Of a DNA stretch of 64,000 nt, positions 62,342-64,000 are shown one piece after another. The DNA is from Methanoregula sp. PtaB.Bin085 (GTDB lineage Archaea; Halobacteriota; Methanomicrobia; Methanomicrobiales; Methanospirillaceae), in the NCBI RefSeq assembly GCF_002067035.1, contig NZ_MVQB01000013.1, positions 124,001 to 188,000 on the forward strand. Direction: 5' to 3'. Each line of letters starts with the position of its first letter. Position 1 is the stretch's first letter. The notes under the pieces are model-generated. The model searched no databases and was not told the origin of the DNA. It was given only the letters and a program-made list of their open reading frames with translations. The position numbers and the translations under genes are program-made.

Positions 62342-64000
62342 ATGTCCCCGGTACACCCTCAGCCCGCACCGCTCTCGATCCTCGTGGTCGATGACGATCC
62401 CGATGTTCTCGATACGTTTGCTACCTATTTCACCAGCAAGCCGGGGATCGCCGTCCTGACGTTCAGGTCACCGATTGCCGCACTTGAAAAGCTGAAAACG
62501 GATCCCGTCGATGCAATCTTCTGCGATTTCTCGATGCCGGATATGGACGGTGTCGAATTCCTCCGGGTGATCCGGTCGCGGGGAAGCACGGCATTTTTCA
62601 TCATCTGCACCGGCAGGCACCTCACACGGGTTGCCATCGATGCAATGAACAGCGGGGGGAATTACTACCTGCAGAAGGGGGTGCTCATGATGGACGAGAT
62701 ACCAAAAATCATCGAACTCGTCCGGCAGCACCAGGCCGGCCAGGCTCAGGCTTCCCCTGCGAAACCGGCGGCTGCTGCAACCCGACCCGCGGCAACAACG
62801 ACCCGGTCCGCATCAGCTGTGACACGGTCCGGCACCGCTGCATCCCGGCCGGCAGCATCCCCGACCCGGGCCCCGGCAACACCGCCGGTCACAGCCGCCG
62901 ACAGCCCGTTCCAGTCGCTGATCGACAACCAGTTTGTCCCCTTCTGCGGCTTCGACCGCAATGGCAAAATCCGGTACGCAAACCGTATCTATGCCCAGGA
63001 GATCTCCGCAGATGCTGAGGAAGGTGCGGGATTCTTCTCTGCAATCCCTGAGGACGAGCGTGCAGAGTTTGCAACGTACATCAAGTCGCTGACGGCACAG
63101 AACCCCGCCATCCACCTCCTGCATCATGTCCGGTCGAATGGTGCGCTGAAGCTGGTCCTTGGCAATTACCGGATATTTACCGATCCCTCCGGCGAGATTA
63201 CCGGATATACTGCAATCCTGACACCGATGTCCGGTATCATCTCCCTCTCATCTCTTGCCCTGCACTCTCTGGAGGAACCCCGGGTCAAGCCGGAGCCCGT
63301 GGTGCAGAAGGTCACCATGCCGCCGACTGAAAGCCACGTGACGGTCAGGAAGAAGCGGCGGACGAAGGATTACTTTACCGAGTTGTCGGAATCGGTCGAG
63401 AATGTCCAGTACCCGGTCTTTGCCATCGATACTGCCGGAAAGGTCGTTGCCTGGAACCGGGCTATCGCAGAGCTGACCGGGATCGGCGCCGCGGACATGG
63501 TCGGAAAGGGGGGCTATGCCTATTCAGATGTTCTCGTGGGCGAGAAACGGCCCATGCTGATCGATTACCTGGCAAAGATCCCGCACGACCTCAAGCTCAA
63601 GAAAGCGCTGGGAATCACCCATGACGGAGACGTGTTCAAGAGCGAACCCGACACGGTCCGGCTCCGGGGAAAGACGGTGCACCTCCACAGCAAGGGGGCC
63701 GGCATCTACGATGCGGAAGGAGCGCTGATCGCCGCGGTCCAGTCCATCATGGTCAGTACCGAGCAGCCGGCGCGGAAGGGGAGGGAACGGTACAGCGAGG
63801 AGGTGTACCTTGGCGGGATCTCGAGTATCATCCTCAAGGTCACCGACAGCGGCATGGGCGGGGCAATTGCCGGTGCGATCGGTTCGGCAGTCGGCGGGTA
63901 TGGTGTGTACGTGACCGACCGGCGGCTGTTCGTGATCCACAACCCGTTCCTGGACGCACGGCGCAGTGACAGCATCTCGTTCGGCGAGTTCATCCTTGGC
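62342..64000 (+). CDS. Response regulator with PAS domains and a C-terminal PH-like domain, 3' end cut by window
   Basis: The frame is open from ATG 62342 to the window end (553 codons). Residues 1-125 form a receiver (ILVVDDDPD, phospho-Asp62 in FCDFSMPDMDG, conserved lysine in LQKG). A Thr/Pro/Ala linker (about 140-185) leads to a degenerate PAS (about 188-290) and a second PAS (about 355-475; VFAIDTAGKVVAWNRAI). The last part (YLGGISSIIL, GVYVTDRRLFVIHNPF) resembles a bacterial PH-like domain and is preceded by a Gly-rich stretch. It may signal by protein contact rather than transcription. Confidence 0.85.
   Translation, partial: MSPVHPQPAPLSILVVDDDPDVLDTFATYFTSKPGIAVLTFRSPIAALEKLKTDPVDAIFCDFSMPDMDGVEFLRVIRSRGSTAFFIICTGRHLTRVAIDAMNSGGNYYLQKGVLMMDEIPKIIELVRQHQAGQAQASPAKPAAAATRPAATTTRSASAVTRSGTAASRPAASPTRAPATPPVTAADSPFQSLIDNQFVPFCGFDRNGKIRYANRIYAQEISADAEEGAGFFSAIPEDERAEFATYIKSLTAQNPAIHLLHHVRSNGALKLVLGNYRIFTDPSGEITGYTAILTPMSGIISLSSLALHSLEEPRVKPEPVVQKVTMPPTESHVTVRKKRRTKDYFTELSESVENVQYPVFAIDTAGKVVAWNRAIAELTGIGAADMVGKGGYAYSDVLVGEKRPMLIDYLAKIPHDLKLKKALGITHDGDVFKSEPDTVRLRGKTVHLHSKGAGIYDAEGALIAAVQSIMVSTEQPARKGRERYSEEVYLGGISSIILKVTDSGMGGAIAGAIGSAVGGYGVYVTDRRLFVIHNPFLDARRSDSISFGEFILG

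Overview
The window looks like the chromosome of a methanogenic archaeon of the order Methanomicrobiales, probably close to Methanoregula. The evidence is formylmethanofuran formyltransferase (Ftr), the tRNA-dependent cysteine enzyme SepCysS, the methanogen homocysteine trio (DUF39-CBS, NIL-ferredoxin, UPF0280), transcription factor E, an Sm-like protein, archaeal TATA boxes with leaderless starts, PEGA-domain surface proteins, and multidomain REC/PAS signalling proteins. Assignment to genus is an inference. The whole window looks chromosomal; I see no prophage, IS element or CRISPR array.

Layout. 1-7.8 kb: the tail of a CDC48 ATPase and a chaperone operon clpB-grpE-dnaK-dnaJ. 8.4-11.6 kb: three sugar-bisphosphate genes in a row (class I FBPase, class II aldolase, bifunctional FBP aldolase/phosphatase). 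11.9-14.6 kb: an Sm-like protein, a lysine-tailed winged-helix protein, and a REC-PAS-PAS protein ending in a diadenylate cyclase (DAC) domain. 14.6-18.4 kb: SWIM and Nif3 genes, then the homocysteine cluster. 18.4-21.9 kb: an overlapping run of HTH protein, aTrm56, ATP-grasp, TFE and HD genes. 22-29 kb: ACT regulator, a PEF-CTERM secreted protein, tRNA-Leu(GAG), a Cache lipoprotein, DUF2150, ThiI and radical SAM. 29-32.3 kb: a double-domain PPK2 and SepCysS with a small overlapping upstream partner. 32.4-41.2 kb: CBS-type family II pyrophosphatase, a WHy lipoprotein, two YkgJ-type Cys-cluster proteins, a HerA-like NTPase and a YpfJ-type metallopeptidase. 41.4-44.3 kb: a marR-lonA pair with similar palindromes before each gene. 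44.3-44.8 kb: a striking AT-rich tandem repeat. 45-54 kb: surface and membrane proteins, TPR, N-formylglutamate amidohydrolase, GNAT, B12/radical SAM and a DUF883/holin-X-like operon. 54.6-56.1 kb: ftr and formyltetrahydrofolate cyclo-ligase. 56.2-64 kb: HNH protein, a broken delta-60 repeat lipoprotein gene, small redox and FMN proteins, a catalytically altered M41-like protein, DUF2769, and a REC-PAS protein cut by the window end.

The most notable items are: (i) the pseudo-receiver-PAS-PAS-DAC protein, which suggests sensor-controlled c-di-AMP synthesis; (ii) a roughly 25-bp tandem array of small hairpins at 44.37-44.75 kb; (iii) two families of dispersed intergenic structured elements, one with compensatory base changes between its two copies; (iv) a possible stress circuit linking a MarR regulator to lon and perhaps clpB. 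All functions are read from sequence by eye, without database searches.
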